54,869 nucleotides of DNA, taken from the IMG/VR virus record IMGVR_UViG_3300021371_000021, positions 1 to 54,869 of that record. One strand, given 5' to 3'. Source of the DNA: a virus. A program made the translations under genes and the position numbers. Below, one piece after another: positions 31,511 through 40,446 of the stretch (the stretch's first letter is position 1; each line of letters begins with the position of its first letter). The notes under the pieces are model-generated. The model did not search any database. It saw only the letters and a program-made list of their open reading frames with translations, and was not told the DNA's origin.

Positions 31511-31585
31511 CTCCTTGCGGTATTGCGTCTGCTATGCTAATGCCGTACACTCCGCCCAACACGGTATCACTACCTGCGAAAACAT

Positions 31586-32188
31586 ATGCCCAATGTAAAG
31601 ATCGAACCTACAAAGGACAAACCTCTCCCCTATGATTTGCGTGGGGACAAAGCCACAACTACTTTAGAAAAAATGGCGGTTGCTGGTAACACTGTAGAAC
31701 TACAGGAAGCGTTAGGCGCTGTACTAGACGTGTCTAGTGCTGACCTAGAGAAAGAAAAAAGCCTTATAGAGCAGGCCGTCAAACGCAATAAAGCCAAGAA
31801 CCTATCTAAGCCAAACACAGCTTTTGCTGCAGCAGCATTTCTGCGTACCTATGGACAGCAGTTGGCAATGGATGCAGCCGAGGCACGAGCTGCCATAACT
31901 AACAAGTTAATGGAACTGGCAAATTGCGGTGATGCACGGTATGAGTTAAAAGCACTAGAGTTACTAGGTAAGCACAGTGATATAGGTATATTCACTGAAC
32001 GTAGTGAGATAACTATAAAGTATAAAGATCCTGATGATCTTGAGAATGAGATTAAGGAGCGAGTTAAGCGGTTGCTCAATGCGAATGTGGTAGAGACGGT
32101 GTCTTTAGATGAGTCGCTGGACGACATATTAGATGGGGGCGAAGAAGACGAGGAGGATGAGAATGACGAGCAAGACATCTCCATTTGA
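31586..32188 (+). CDS. Terminase small subunit (putative)
   Basis: This 200-residue protein has a helical central region (ARAAITNKLMELANCGDARY, then LKALELLGKHSDIGIF) of the kind seen in small terminases, and a very acidic tail (GGEEDEEDENDEQDISI). Small terminases bind the packaging site and hand DNA to the large subunit, whose gene follows with a 26-base overlap. No good ribosome site precedes the ATG; the next ATG is 31 residues in. The phased repeats upstream are a candidate binding site. Confidence 0.8.
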   Translation: MPNVKIEPTKDKPLPYDLRGDKATTTLEKMAVAGNTVELQEALGAVLDVSSADLEKEKSLIEQAVKRNKAKNLSKPNTAFAAAAFLRTYGQQLAMDAAEARAAITNKLMELANCGDARYELKALELLGKHSDIGIFTERSEITIKYKDPDDLENEIKERVKRLLNANVVETVSLDESLDDILDGGEEDEEDENDEQDISI

Positions 32189-33698
32189 TAACATCTCTCT
32201 CAAGGACATACCGACTATACTACCCCTGTTGTCGATGGCAGAGCAGGAGCAGTTATTAGCCCAGCTAAGTCACTTAGAGAAACTGAAGCACAAGAGTCTT
32301 GTGCAGGATAAGTTTATTGAGTTTGTTAAATATGTATGGCCTACGTTTATTAGTGGTAGACACCACAGTATTATGGCTGAAGCGTTTGAGCGTGTTGCTA
32401 GTGGGGACTGTAAGCGCCTCATTATTAATATGCCTCCTCGTCATACTAAGTCTGAGTTTGCTAGTTATCTACTGCCTGCTTGGTTTCTGGGAAAGTATCC
32501 ACACAAGAAGGTTATCCAAACGTCGCATACGGCAGAACTGGCGGTAGGTTTCGGACGAAAGGTTCGTAACCTCGTGGACCAAGAGAATTACAACGAGGTG
32601 TTTCCTGAGTTAGCTCTACAAAGTGACTCAAAGGCAGCAGGACGGTGGAACACTAATAAGGGTGGGGATTACTTTGCGATTGGTGTAGGCGGTGCGGTAA
32701 CTGGTAAAGGTGCGGACTTGTTGATTATTGACGACCCACACTCAGAGCAAGAAGCAGCACTGGCTGAGATTAATCCTGACATCTACGACAAGACTTACGA
32801 GTGGTATACATCAGGACCACGACAGAGACTTCAGCCCGGTGGAGCTATTGTAGTGGTAATGACTCGTTGGAGTCTGCGGGATCTGACCGCTAAAGTTATA
32901 AAAGCAGCCGCTCAACGTGGAGGTGACGAGTGGGAAGTCATTGAGTTTCCCGCTATCATGCCGTCAGGCAATCCGCTATGGCCTGAGTTCTGGGCTAAAG
33001 AAGAGCTGTCGGCGCTCCAAGAAGAACTACCGAACAACAAGTGGATGGCGCAGTATCAGCAGAACCCGACATCTGAGGTGTCTGCTATCGTCAAACGTGA
33101 GTGGTGGCAAGTGTGGGAGGAAGAAGACCCACCACCTTGTGAATACATACTGATGGCGTGGGATACAGCATTCGAGAAAAACAGTAGAGCTGACTACTCA
33201 GCTATGACGGTATGGGGTGTGTTCTACCAACCGGATGATGCTGGAGTAACTCAGGCTAATATTATAATGCTCAATGCCTTCCGAGACAGGATGGAGTTCC
33301 CGAAACTCAAGAAGGTAGCTATAGAGCAGTACGACAGTTGGCAACCGGACTCATGTATTGTGGAGAAGAAAGCATCAGGTGCACCACTCATCTACGAGAT
33401 GCGAGCAATGGGTATTCCCGTACAGGAGTTTACGCCGACGCGAGGTAATGACAAAATAACGAGACTTAACTCCGTGTCGGATCTTTTCGCTTCTGGCATG
33501 GTGTGGTCACCGAACAGGCACTGGGCTGAAGAAGTTATTGACGAGGTTGCTAGTTTCCCGGCGGGGGAGCATGATGACTACGTGGATTCTGTGTCACTAG
33601 CCCTGATGCGGTTTAGAAAAGGTGGGTTTATAAGGTTGCCTTCTGATGAAGCAGAGGAAGAGCAATACTTCAAGCAACGTAGAGGCGGGTACTACTAA
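32163..33698 (+). CDS. terL: Terminase large subunit
   Basis: The start at 32163 has AGGAGG six bases upstream; a longer reading from 32133 is less likely. The 511-residue packaging motor has an ATPase domain with an unusual Walker A-like PPRHTKSEF and Walker B LLIIDDPH, and a nuclease domain with Asp in MAWDTAFEKNSRADYS, then IVEKKASG and a final DDYVDSVSLAL. The ATPase drives DNA into the prohead through the portal and the nuclease cuts concatemers. It overlaps the portal start as TAATG. Domain set and length are complete. Confidence 0.95.
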   Translation: MTSKTSPFDNISLKDIPTILPLLSMAEQEQLLAQLSHLEKLKHKSLVQDKFIEFVKYVWPTFISGRHHSIMAEAFERVASGDCKRLIINMPPRHTKSEFASYLLPAWFLGKYPHKKVIQTSHTAELAVGFGRKVRNLVDQENYNEVFPELALQSDSKAAGRWNTNKGGDYFAIGVGGAVTGKGADLLIIDDPHSEQEAALAEINPDIYDKTYEWYTSGPRQRLQPGGAIVVVMTRWSLRDLTAKVIKAAAQRGGDEWEVIEFPAIMPSGNPLWPEFWAKEELSALQEELPNNKWMAQYQQNPTSEVSAIVKREWWQVWEEEDPPPCEYILMAWDTAFEKNSRADYSAMTVWGVFYQPDDAGVTQANIIMLNAFRDRMEFPKLKKVAIEQYDSWQPDSCIVEKKASGAPLIYEMRAMGIPVQEFTPTRGNDKITRLNSVSDLFASGMVWSPNRHWAEEVIDEVASFPAGEHDDYVDSVSLALMRFRKGGFIRLPSDEAEEEQYFKQRRGGYY

Positions 33699-36187
33699 TG
33701 GCTATTGAAAAAGGATTGTACGCCATGCCAGAGGGCATGGAAGAAGAAACAAGCGAGTTGGAGATTGAAATCGTCAACCCAGAGATGGTGACCTTAGACG
33801 ACGGCACAGTAGAGATTACGATTGTCCCCGACGCGATGGATACAGATATTGCTAATGCACCGTTCGATGCCAACCTTGCTGAGTACATGGATGATGGTCA
33901 GCTAACTGAGCTGTCGGCTGATCTAGTTGCTGCGGTAGATGATGACATAGGTTCACGACGTGATTGGGCTGAGACTTTTGTAAAAGGTCTTGAAGTCCTA
34001 GGGTTTAGTTACGAAGACAGGACTGAGCCGTGGGAAAACGCCTGTGGTGTATATAGTACAGTATTAGCAGAAGCAGCTATCCGATTCCAAGCGGAAGCAA
34101 TGAGCGAGACGTTCCCAGCAGCCGGTCCAGTGAAGACTAAAATTTTAGGAGAAATTAGTCGGGAAAAAGAAGATGCGGCCTTACGCGTCAAAACAGACAT
34201 GAATTACGAGCTTACAGATGTGATGGTCGAGTATCGCCCTGAACACGAACGTATGCTTTACAGCTTGGGACTCGCAGGATCAGCATTCAAGAAGGTCTAC
34301 TACGATCCTAACATTGGTCGTCAGATTGCTATCTACATCCCCGCAGAAGATATGGTTGTCCCCTACGGAGCCTCTACGTTAGAAGCAGCGGAGCGCGTTA
34401 CTCATATCATGCGTAAGACCAAGAACGAGATGGTCAAACTGCAAGCAGCAGGGTTCTACAGAAACGTAACATTAGGCGATCCGGTCGCATTCTCTACAGA
34501 TATTGAAGAAGCTAAGGCTGAACAAGCTGGAATGTCGGTAACATCGGATGATCGGTACGCTGTATACGAGATTCATGCTGATTTAGTGCTAGATGAAGTG
34601 GATGGAGAGGTTGTTGACGACGAAGATGACCTACAAGTAGCCAAACCTTACGTGGTTACCATCGAAACAGGCACAGGAACGGTGCTTGCAGTACGTCGAA
34701 ACTGGAACCCTGACGATTCTTTGACGCTCAAGCGTCAACATTTTGTTCATTATGTCTATGTTCCGGGCTTTGGCTTCTATGGTCTTGGTTTAATACACAT
34801 TATTGGTGGATATGCAAGGGCCGGAACGTCATTAATCCGTCAATTAGTTGACGCTGGTACACTTTCTAACCTACCGGGCGGTCTAAAATCGCGTGGAATG
34901 CGTGTCACAACGGGTGATACCCCCATTGGGCCGGGTGAATTTAGAGATGTAGACGTACCGAGTGGGTCAATACGGGATAATATCCTGCCATTACCCTATA
35001 AAGAGCCAAGTCAGACGTTACTTGCGCTATTAGACAAGATCACAGAGGAAGGTCGCCGTCTTGGAGCGATCTCTGACATGAACATCTCCGATATGAGCGC
35101 AAATGCGCCAGTTGGAACAACATTAGCTCTACTTGAGCGTACATTGAAGCCAATGGCAGCGGTACAATCTCGCGTCCATTACGCGATGAAGCAGGAATTT
35201 AAGCTTCTTAGAGCGATTATGGCTGAATATGCTCCATTAGAGTACGGTTATGAGCCTGATCGTGGTACTGCCCGCGCCCGCCAAGCGGACTACGCCACGG
35301 TGGAAGTAATTCCTGTCAGCGACCCCAATAGCAGCACGATGGCACAACGAGTTGTGCAGTATCAAACCGTGTTGCAGATGGCACAGGCCACCCCACAAAT
35401 CTACGATCTACCCCAGTTGCACCGTCAGATGATCGAAGTGCTAGGGATCAAGAACGCAGATAAGTTAGTACCTACTGACGACGATATGAAGCCAATAGAT
35501 CCAGTCAGCGAGAATATGAACGCCCTAGTAGGGTCTCCAATGAAAGCCTTTATGTTCCAAGACCATCAGGCACATATAACAACCCACCAAGCCTTTATGC
35601 AAGACCCCATGATTGCTCAAACCATAGGGCAGAATCCAATGGCTAACCAGATTATGGGTGAGCTACAGGCTCATATTGCAGAGCATACTGCTTTCTTATA
35701 TAGACAACAGATAGAGCAGAAGATAGGTGCTCCATTACCGGCTATAGATGAAGAGTTACCGAAAGAGCTAGAGAATCAAATTGCTCAACTACAATCAAAA
35801 GCAGCAATACAGCTTACGCAGACGCATGAACAACAAGCGGCACAGCAACAGGCACAGCAACAGGCACAAGACCCTGTGATTCAAATGAGACAGGAAGAGC
35901 TAAGGCTAGAAGCTGGCGAGCTACAGCGTAAAGCAGCTAAAGATGCGGGAGAGTTGGCGATAGACCAAGGGCGGCTAGAGCTTGATAGAGAAAAAGCAGA
36001 AGCCACAACAGTGCTAGAAGCAAACCGTATATCGTCGCAGAACGACCAAGCTCAAGCTAAGAACGATCAGGCGGAAGCTAAGATTATGGTTGATGCCACT
36101 AAAGCTGCTACTGAAGAACGACGAGACAGAGCTGAAGCCCAACGAGATAGAGATGAAGCGCTCCGTGATAACCGAGAGGATAGATAA
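33698..36187 (+). CDS. Portal protein
   Basis: This 829-residue protein follows the terminase with a one-base overlap. Central segments such as HYVYVPGFGFYGLGLIHIIG and APVGTTLALLERTLKPMAA are typical of portal proteins of podovirus-like phages of this type. The C-terminal 200 residues form long helices rich in Gln, Ala and Glu (QQAAQQQAQQQAQDP), expected for the barrel or crown. The portal ring is the DNA gate at one capsid vertex and nucleates head assembly. The start overlaps the TerL stop as TAATG. Confidence 0.9.
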   Translation: MAIEKGLYAMPEGMEEETSELEIEIVNPEMVTLDDGTVEITIVPDAMDTDIANAPFDANLAEYMDDGQLTELSADLVAAVDDDIGSRRDWAETFVKGLEVLGFSYEDRTEPWENACGVYSTVLAEAAIRFQAEAMSETFPAAGPVKTKILGEISREKEDAALRVKTDMNYELTDVMVEYRPEHERMLYSLGLAGSAFKKVYYDPNIGRQIAIYIPAEDMVVPYGASTLEAAERVTHIMRKTKNEMVKLQAAGFYRNVTLGDPVAFSTDIEEAKAEQAGMSVTSDDRYAVYEIHADLVLDEVDGEVVDDEDDLQVAKPYVVTIETGTGTVLAVRRNWNPDDSLTLKRQHFVHYVYVPGFGFYGLGLIHIIGGYARAGTSLIRQLVDAGTLSNLPGGLKSRGMRVTTGDTPIGPGEFRDVDVPSGSIRDNILPLPYKEPSQTLLALLDKITEEGRRLGAISDMNISDMSANAPVGTTLALLERTLKPMAAVQSRVHYAMKQEFKLLRAIMAEYAPLEYGYEPDRGTARARQADYATVEVIPVSDPNSSTMAQRVVQYQTVLQMAQATPQIYDLPQLHRQMIEVLGIKNADKLVPTDDDMKPIDPVSENMNALVGSPMKAFMFQDHQAHITTHQAFMQDPMIAQTIGQNPMANQIMGELQAHIAEHTAFLYRQQIEQKIGAPLPAIDEELPKELENQIAQLQSKAAIQLTQTHEQQAAQQQAQQQAQDPVIQMRQEELRLEAGELQRKAAKDAGELAIDQGRLELDREKAEATTVLEANRISSQNDQAQAKNDQAEAKIMVDATKAATEERRDRAEAQRDRDEALRDNREDR

Positions 36188-36429
36188 TGGCTGCTAATGA
36201 TGACGAGGACGATCTTTTACTAGCTGATGGCTTTGATGCGGCCTTTATAGGGACAGGAGAGCGTTGTGGTCACCCGAACATTGCTGTCTATGACAGGGAT
36301 ATGTGTATAGACATACTGGCTAATGATATGCCATACGAAGAAGCAGTAGAGTATTTTGAGTTTAACGTTGCCGGTGCATGGGTAGGAGAACAGACCCCCA
36401 TCTTTGTTGATCTTAAAGAGGAGCGATAA
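36187..36429 (+). CDS. Small conserved-looking acidic protein
   Basis: This 80-residue protein contains CGHPNIAVYDRDMCIDIL and YEEAVEYFEFNVAGAWVGEQTPIF, segments I recall from small genes after portals in marine and other phages. Its role is unknown, perhaps a head-assembly factor by position. It overlaps the portal stop as TAATG. Confidence 0.75.
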   Translation: MAANDDEDDLLLADGFDAAFIGTGERCGHPNIAVYDRDMCIDILANDMPYEEAVEYFEFNVAGAWVGEQTPIFVDLKEER

Positions 36430-36430
36430 T

Positions 36431-36598
36431 ATGAAGGGTGTTAAACATTACAAAAGAGATGGAACTGAATTTAAAGGTAATACACACAAGATGTCTGATG
36501 GCACTTTGCACAGTGGGAAAAACCATACTAAGGGCAGTGTGAAGTTATTTCACCTAAAAGACCTGTCTGCTACGGCAAAAAAGAAAGCTAAGAGGTAA
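36431..36598 (+). CDS. 55-residue basic protein
   Basis: The start at 36431 is preceded by AAAGAGGAGCGATAAT; the longer reading to 36404 lies inside the previous gene. Sequence MKGVKHYKRDGTEFKGNTHK and the Lys-rich end recall a small protein common in marine phages near head genes. Function unknown. Confidence 0.7.
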   Translation: MKGVKHYKRDGTEFKGNTHKMSDGTLHSGKNHTKGSVKLFHLKDLSATAKKKAKR

Positions 36599-36604
36599 CG
36601 GATA

Positions 36605-36802
36605 ATGGCTAAAACCGTCTTTGACGTGCTAACAGATAAACTTACAGACCATAAACGGTCTAGCGAAGAATTTGTACGGTCCGGTGCAGCTAAAGACTAC
36701 GCCGCGTATAAAGAAGTGTGTGGTGTGCTTCGGGGTCTGGACACCGCGCTACGTGAAATAAATGACCTCTCGCGTAACTATATGGAAGAAACCGATGACT
36801 GA
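36605..36802 (+). CDS. 65-residue helical protein
   Basis: A helical small protein (LTDKLTDHKRSSEEFVRSGA, GVLRGLDTALREINDLSRN). Similar short proteins occur between portal and capsid genes in marine phages; function unknown. Its stop overlaps the start of the GroES-like gene by eight bases. Confidence 0.65.
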   Translation: MAKTVFDVLTDKLTDHKRSSEEFVRSGAAKDYAAYKEVCGVLRGLDTALREINDLSRNYMEETDD

Positions 36803-37202
36803 ACCAACAGCTCTTGAGAAGAAGCGACAAGAAAAGATAGACGAGATGAAAATATCCGAGGAAGACATGGATGCTTACATCCCTAAACCTGTAGGTTACC
36901 GGGTGCTTGTAGCACTCCCAAACGTAGAGGAGACGTACTCTAGCGGTATTATCAAAGCTGCTAAGACAGTGCACGAAGAGTACATTCTTTCTACTATTGG
37001 AGCTGTAGTGGATATGGGCGACGAGGCTTACAGCGATAAAGAACGATTCACAAACGGACCGTGGTGTAAGGTTGGGGACTATGTAATGTTCCGAGCTAAC
37101 ACTGGAACACGGTTTAAACTAGGCAACCAAGAGTATCGTCTGATGAACGATGATTCTATTGAAGCGGTTGTCGCCAATCCGAGAGCCATCACTCGTGCGT
37201 GA
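36795..37202 (+). CDS. GroES-like co-chaperonin
   Basis: Read from ATG 36795 (coupled to the preceding stop), the 135-residue protein matches the Cpn10 fold pattern: PVGYRVLVALP, EETYSSGII, IGAVVDMGDEAY, GPWCKVGDYVMFR and YRLMNDDSIEAVV. Phage co-chaperonins such as T4 gp31 replace host GroES so that GroEL can fold the capsid protein. No GroEL gene is present, so it would use the host chaperonin. Position between portal and scaffold supports a capsid-folding role. The segment SSGII is in the place of the GroEL-binding mobile loop. Confidence 0.85.
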   Translation: MTEPTALEKKRQEKIDEMKISEEDMDAYIPKPVGYRVLVALPNVEETYSSGIIKAAKTVHEEYILSTIGAVVDMGDEAYSDKERFTNGPWCKVGDYVMFRANTGTRFKLGNQEYRLMNDDSIEAVVANPRAITRA

Positions 37203-37212
37203 GGAATAGACT

Positions 37213-38265
37213 ATGCCAATGCAACAAGTAGAGTATGAATTTCCAGACCCTGATAAAATTGACGCTGCTGCTGAAGTAGAAGTAGCCGAAGAGGAAACAA
37301 CTCCTGATGTAGAAGTAGAAGGGGCTGTAGGTCGAGAAGAGCTTCAGAAACCGGGTCAGAAGAAAAACGTAATAAAAGATGGTGAGGTTGAAGTTGAAGT
37401 AGTAGACGACACTCCACCTGCGGATCGCAATAGAAAGCCCTCAGATCCTCCTGAAGAGGTAACTAACGAGGAGTTGGAAAATTACTCTGAAAAGGTTAAG
37501 AAGCGCATACAGCACTTCAGTAAGGGCTATCACGATGAGCGGCGTGTAAAAGAACAGGCTCTACGTGAGAAAGAAGAAGCTATTGCTTATGCCAAAACAC
37601 TCGTAAAGGAAAATGAACGCCTTACGGGTACAGTTACTAAAAACCAGAGCGTAATGCTTGAGCAAGCTAAGCAAACGGTTGCGCAAGAATTAGCAGTAGC
37701 TAAAAAACAATATAAAGAAGCCTATGAGTCTGGAGACTCTGATGCTATTGTAGAGGCTCAAGAAGCTATTGCTACAGCTAAGATACGATCTGATAAAGTA
37801 GAAAGTTTTAAACCTCCTGCTTTACAACAAGAAGAAACTGCTGTACAAGTTCCTGAACAAACGGCTGAAACCCAAACAGTACGCGATAAACGTGCTGGAG
37901 AGTGGGCAGCAGAAAATACGTGGTTTGGCGAACAAACCCCCGATGGGTTAGAAATGACCGCATTTGCGCTAGGGATGGACGCTAGACTTAAAAAAGAGGG
38001 TATAGACCCTCAATCAGATGAATACTACGAGAAGATTGATTCTCGTATGCGTCAGGTCTTTCCTGACCAGTTTGACGAGAGTATCGAAGACGAACCAGAG
38101 GAACCAAAGAGGAAGCAAAGTAATGTGGTTGCCCCCGCTACGCGGAGCACAGCACCTAAGAAGGTGCGACTAACGCAAACACAGATAGCTTTAGCCAACA
38201 AACTAGGAGTATCTCTAGCTGATTACGCCCAACAGGTTGCTGAATTAATGAGGAAACAAGGCTGA
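37213..38265 (+). CDS. Putative scaffolding protein
   Basis: This 350-residue protein is acidic, with a disordered N-terminus (about 1-95), a central coiled coil (KVKKRIQHFSKGYHDERR, REKEEAIAYAKTLVKE, about 100-200) and a basic C-terminal helix pair (TQTQIALANKLGVSLADYAQ). Low complexity, coiled coil and position directly before capsid genes fit a scaffold that shapes the prohead and is then released. No protease domain is visible in it. Confidence 0.8.
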   Translation: MPMQQVEYEFPDPDKIDAAAEVEVAEEETTPDVEVEGAVGREELQKPGQKKNVIKDGEVEVEVVDDTPPADRNRKPSDPPEEVTNEELENYSEKVKKRIQHFSKGYHDERRVKEQALREKEEAIAYAKTLVKENERLTGTVTKNQSVMLEQAKQTVAQELAVAKKQYKEAYESGDSDAIVEAQEAIATAKIRSDKVESFKPPALQQEETAVQVPEQTAETQTVRDKRAGEWAAENTWFGEQTPDGLEMTAFALGMDARLKKEGIDPQSDEYYEKIDSRMRQVFPDQFDESIEDEPEEPKRKQSNVVAPATRSTAPKKVRLTQTQIALANKLGVSLADYAQQVAELMRKQG

Positions 38266-38723
38266 TGACTGATTCAAAAGGTACAAATAGAGTAGACCGC
38301 GAACTACAAACGCGAGAGAAGAAAACCCGACGGCAAGCATGGAAAAGGCCAGAGCTTTTACCTGACCCTATCCCGCAAGAAGGTTGGACCTTTCACTGGG
38401 TTCGTGTGAGTACTAATGGACAGGCCGATCCTACGAATGTTTCTTCAAAGTTACGAGAAGGTTGGGAGCCGTGCAAAGCCTCAGACCACCCTGAGATTCA
38501 GTTGGTGAGTATTGAGAATGATCGCTTTAAGGACAACGTCGTTATGGGCGGACTTATGCTTTGTAAAGCACCCAAGGAACTTGTTGAAGAACGTAACGCT
38601 TTCTATAAAGATACAAACGAAGCGCAAATACGTTCCGTAGACAACAACTTAATGCGGGAGTCAGACCCTAGAATGCCTATGTTTAATGAAAGGTCTTCTA
38701 AGGTTACTTTCGGTAAAGGATAA
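38265..38723 (+). CDS. Unrecognised 152-residue head-region protein
   Basis: It overlaps the scaffold stop by one base (TGATG). The first third is highly basic, the middle contains FHWVRVSTNGQADPTN and GWEPCKASDHPE, and the end is acidic to basic. I recall similar proteins between scaffold and capsid genes in marine phages without assigned function. Probably part of the capsid or its assembly. Confidence 0.65.
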   Translation: MTDSKGTNRVDRELQTREKKTRRQAWKRPELLPDPIPQEGWTFHWVRVSTNGQADPTNVSSKLREGWEPCKASDHPEIQLVSIENDRFKDNVVMGGLMLCKAPKELVEERNAFYKDTNEAQIRSVDNNLMRESDPRMPMFNERSSKVTFGKG

Positions 38724-38738
38724 TCTTAGGAGATTAAA

Positions 38739-39344
38739 ATGGCTACTACAGCTACCCCCTATGGGCTACGGCCTATAAACGAGGTGAGCGGTACTCCCTA
38801 CGCGGGAGCCACTCGCAAGCTGCCTATAGCATCTGGTTACGGTACTAACATCTTTTACGGCTCTATTGTCGTAATTGCTGCTGACGGTACTATTCAACTG
38901 ATGACTGATATAGGCTCACAAGCAGATCAGTTCCCTGTCGGCACAGTCGGCGTGTTCATGGGCTGTTCTTATACAGATGCAACGCTTGGTTTTGTTAACC
39001 GTCAAATGTGGCCCGCTAGTCAAGTCGCTGCTGACGCACAAGCATTCATCGTAGATGACCCTAACGTAGCATTCCAGATGCAAGCTGATGGAGCGGTAGC
39101 GCAAGCTGCCCTTGGTCGAAATGCACCTTTAGCTAACGTACAATCGACAACTACTGGTAGTACTATTACTGGTAACTCGAATGTTGCGCTAGACGCTACA
39201 GTAGCATCTACTAGTGGTATTGCTCTTCGTATCGTTGACTTTGTTGACGCTCCGGGCAGTGCTGTTGGAGATGCTTTTACGGATGTGATTGTTAAGTTCA
39301 ACCCAATAGCGCATTCATACACTAACCCAACCGGTACGGCTTAA
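38739..39344 (+). CDS. Putative capsid decoration protein
   Basis: This 201-residue protein is beta-rich and Ala/Thr/Gly-rich, begins TTATPYGLRPINEVSG and lies 12 bases before the capsid gene behind TAGGAG. Proteins with this start usually neighbour capsid genes in pelagic phages and are thought to be decoration or head-fibre proteins. No membrane or enzyme features. The assignment rests on position and composition. Confidence 0.65.
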   Translation: MATTATPYGLRPINEVSGTPYAGATRKLPIASGYGTNIFYGSIVVIAADGTIQLMTDIGSQADQFPVGTVGVFMGCSYTDATLGFVNRQMWPASQVAADAQAFIVDDPNVAFQMQADGAVAQAALGRNAPLANVQSTTTGSTITGNSNVALDATVASTSGIALRIVDFVDAPGSAVGDAFTDVIVKFNPIAHSYTNPTGTA

Positions 39345-39356
39345 GGAGACTGACTA

Positions 39357-40268
39357 ATGGCTATTTCACGAGCGCAACTCCTCAAGGAACTACTACCGGG
39401 TTTGAATGCCCTGTTTGGCCTTGAGTACGCACGATATGGTGAGGAGACTAAAGAAATCTTTGAAACAGAGACTTCTGACCGCTCCTTTGAAGAAGAAGTG
39501 AAGTTATCAGGTTTTGGTGCTGCCCCAGTTAAAACTGAAGGTGCTGCCATTTCTTACGATAACGCACAAGAGACCTACACAGCCCGATACGTCAATGAGA
39601 CGATTGCTATGGGTTTCTCACTAACCGAAGAGGCTATTGAGGACAACCTGTACGATTCGCTTTCAGCGCGTTATACAAAGGCACTAGCTAGAGCAATGGC
39701 TTACACCAAGCAAGTTAAAGGTGCGACTATTCTCAACACTGGTTTTGCTGGCGGACCCACTTATGGTGACGGCCAGACTTTGTTCTCAACGGCTCATCCA
39801 CTAGTTTCTGGTGGAACTAACGCAAACACTCCAGCGACTGGCGTTGACTTAAACGAGACTTCTTTGGAAGCAGCGGTTATTTCAATAGCAGCATGGACTG
39901 ATGAGCGTGGTCTTTTGATTGCAGCTAAACCTCGTAAGCTTGTTATCCCACCAGCGTTGCAATTCGTTGCTACACGTTTGATGGATACTGAGCTAAGAGT
40001 CGGCACTGCTGACAACGACATCAACGCAATCCGCAACAACGGTACAGTGCCAGAGGGTTATACAGTTAATAACTACCTCACTGACGGTAATGCGTGGTTC
40101 TTGATGACTGACGTTCCTAACGGATTGAAGCACTTCATCCGTACACCGATGACTACATCTATGGATGCGGACTTCGACACAGGGAACAGCCGATATAAGG
40201 CTCGTGAGCGATACAGCTTCGGCGTATCTGACCCACTGGGCGTTTACGGTTCACCGGGTGCTACATAA
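39357..40268 (+). CDS. Major capsid protein
   Basis: This 303-residue protein has features expected for an HK97-fold capsid protein: an N-terminal helix (LLKELLPGLNALFGLEYARY), a beta region (YTARYVNETIAMGFSLTEEA), a spine-helix-like stretch (YDSLSARYTKALARAMAYTK), the Pro-rich turn KLVIPPALQFVATRLMDTE and the C-terminal core GNAWFLMTDVP to SDPLGVYG. AAGGAG lies eight bases before the start. The unit ends in a strong terminator 19 bases after the stop, and a separate promoter follows, so the capsid gene is the last of its transcript. Confidence 0.9.
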   Translation: MAISRAQLLKELLPGLNALFGLEYARYGEETKEIFETETSDRSFEEEVKLSGFGAAPVKTEGAAISYDNAQETYTARYVNETIAMGFSLTEEAIEDNLYDSLSARYTKALARAMAYTKQVKGATILNTGFAGGPTYGDGQTLFSTAHPLVSGGTNANTPATGVDLNETSLEAAVISIAAWTDERGLLIAAKPRKLVIPPALQFVATRLMDTELRVGTADNDINAIRNNGTVPEGYTVNNYLTDGNAWFLMTDVPNGLKHFIRTPMTTSMDADFDTGNSRYKARERYSFGVSDPLGVYGSPGAT

Positions 40269-40286
40269 GCAACAGGTGATTAGATT

Positions 40287-40309
40287 AGGGAGCTTCGGCT
40301 CCCTTTTCT
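40287..40309 (+). terminator. Rho-independent terminator after the capsid gene
   Basis: AGGGAGC, TTCG, GCTCCCT followed by TTTCTTT. A 7-bp stem with a TTCG tetraloop. It ends the terminase-to-capsid unit. Confidence 0.93.
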
Positions 40310-40324
40310 TTGTCTGAGTTTTAT

Positions 40325-40353
40325 TTGTACATATTATAAATAAGTGGTATATA
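40325..40353 (+). promoter_or_regulatory. Candidate promoter for the post-capsid late unit
   Basis: TTGTAC (40325-40330), 17 bases, TATATA (40348-40353), directly after the capsid terminator. The match to sigma70 consensus is moderate, but a start is needed here for the downstream genes unless the terminator leaks. TATAAATA also occurs at 40335-40342, which resembles a T4-type late promoter; no T4-like late factors are seen. Confidence 0.5.
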
Positions 40354-40359
40354 CTCTCT

Positions 40360-40446
40360 TAAATCGGGGCTAACCCGCGAACTCTGACCGTCCCCGACGG
40401 ACTACATGCAGACAGATTCGCTAAACTCGCATGTGAGGACTTTCAA
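40360..40446 (+). other. Structured 5' leader of the post-capsid unit
   Basis: The predicted message would fold in two places: TCGGGG (40364-40369) with CCCCGA (40392-40397), and ACATGC (40404-40409) with GCATGT (40429-40434), the second ending next to the GAGGA ribosome site before ATG 40447. The arms are GC-rich. It may stabilise the transcript or control translation. Confidence 0.45.

Noticed and set aside
31222-31562. Two Gly-rich frames on the - strand in the divergent region
   Set aside because: They arise from G-runs complementary to the C-rich DNA and overlap a non-coding regulatory region.
31347-31598. 83-codon Pro/Phe-rich frame on the + strand upstream of TerS
   Set aside because: It is a by-product of C-runs and the phased T/C tract, with no ribosome site and no protein-like pattern.
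40335-40342. T4-type late promoter TATAAATA
   Set aside because: No T4-like late sigma or sliding-clamp genes are seen and it is a single copy, so chance in AT-rich DNA is more likely.
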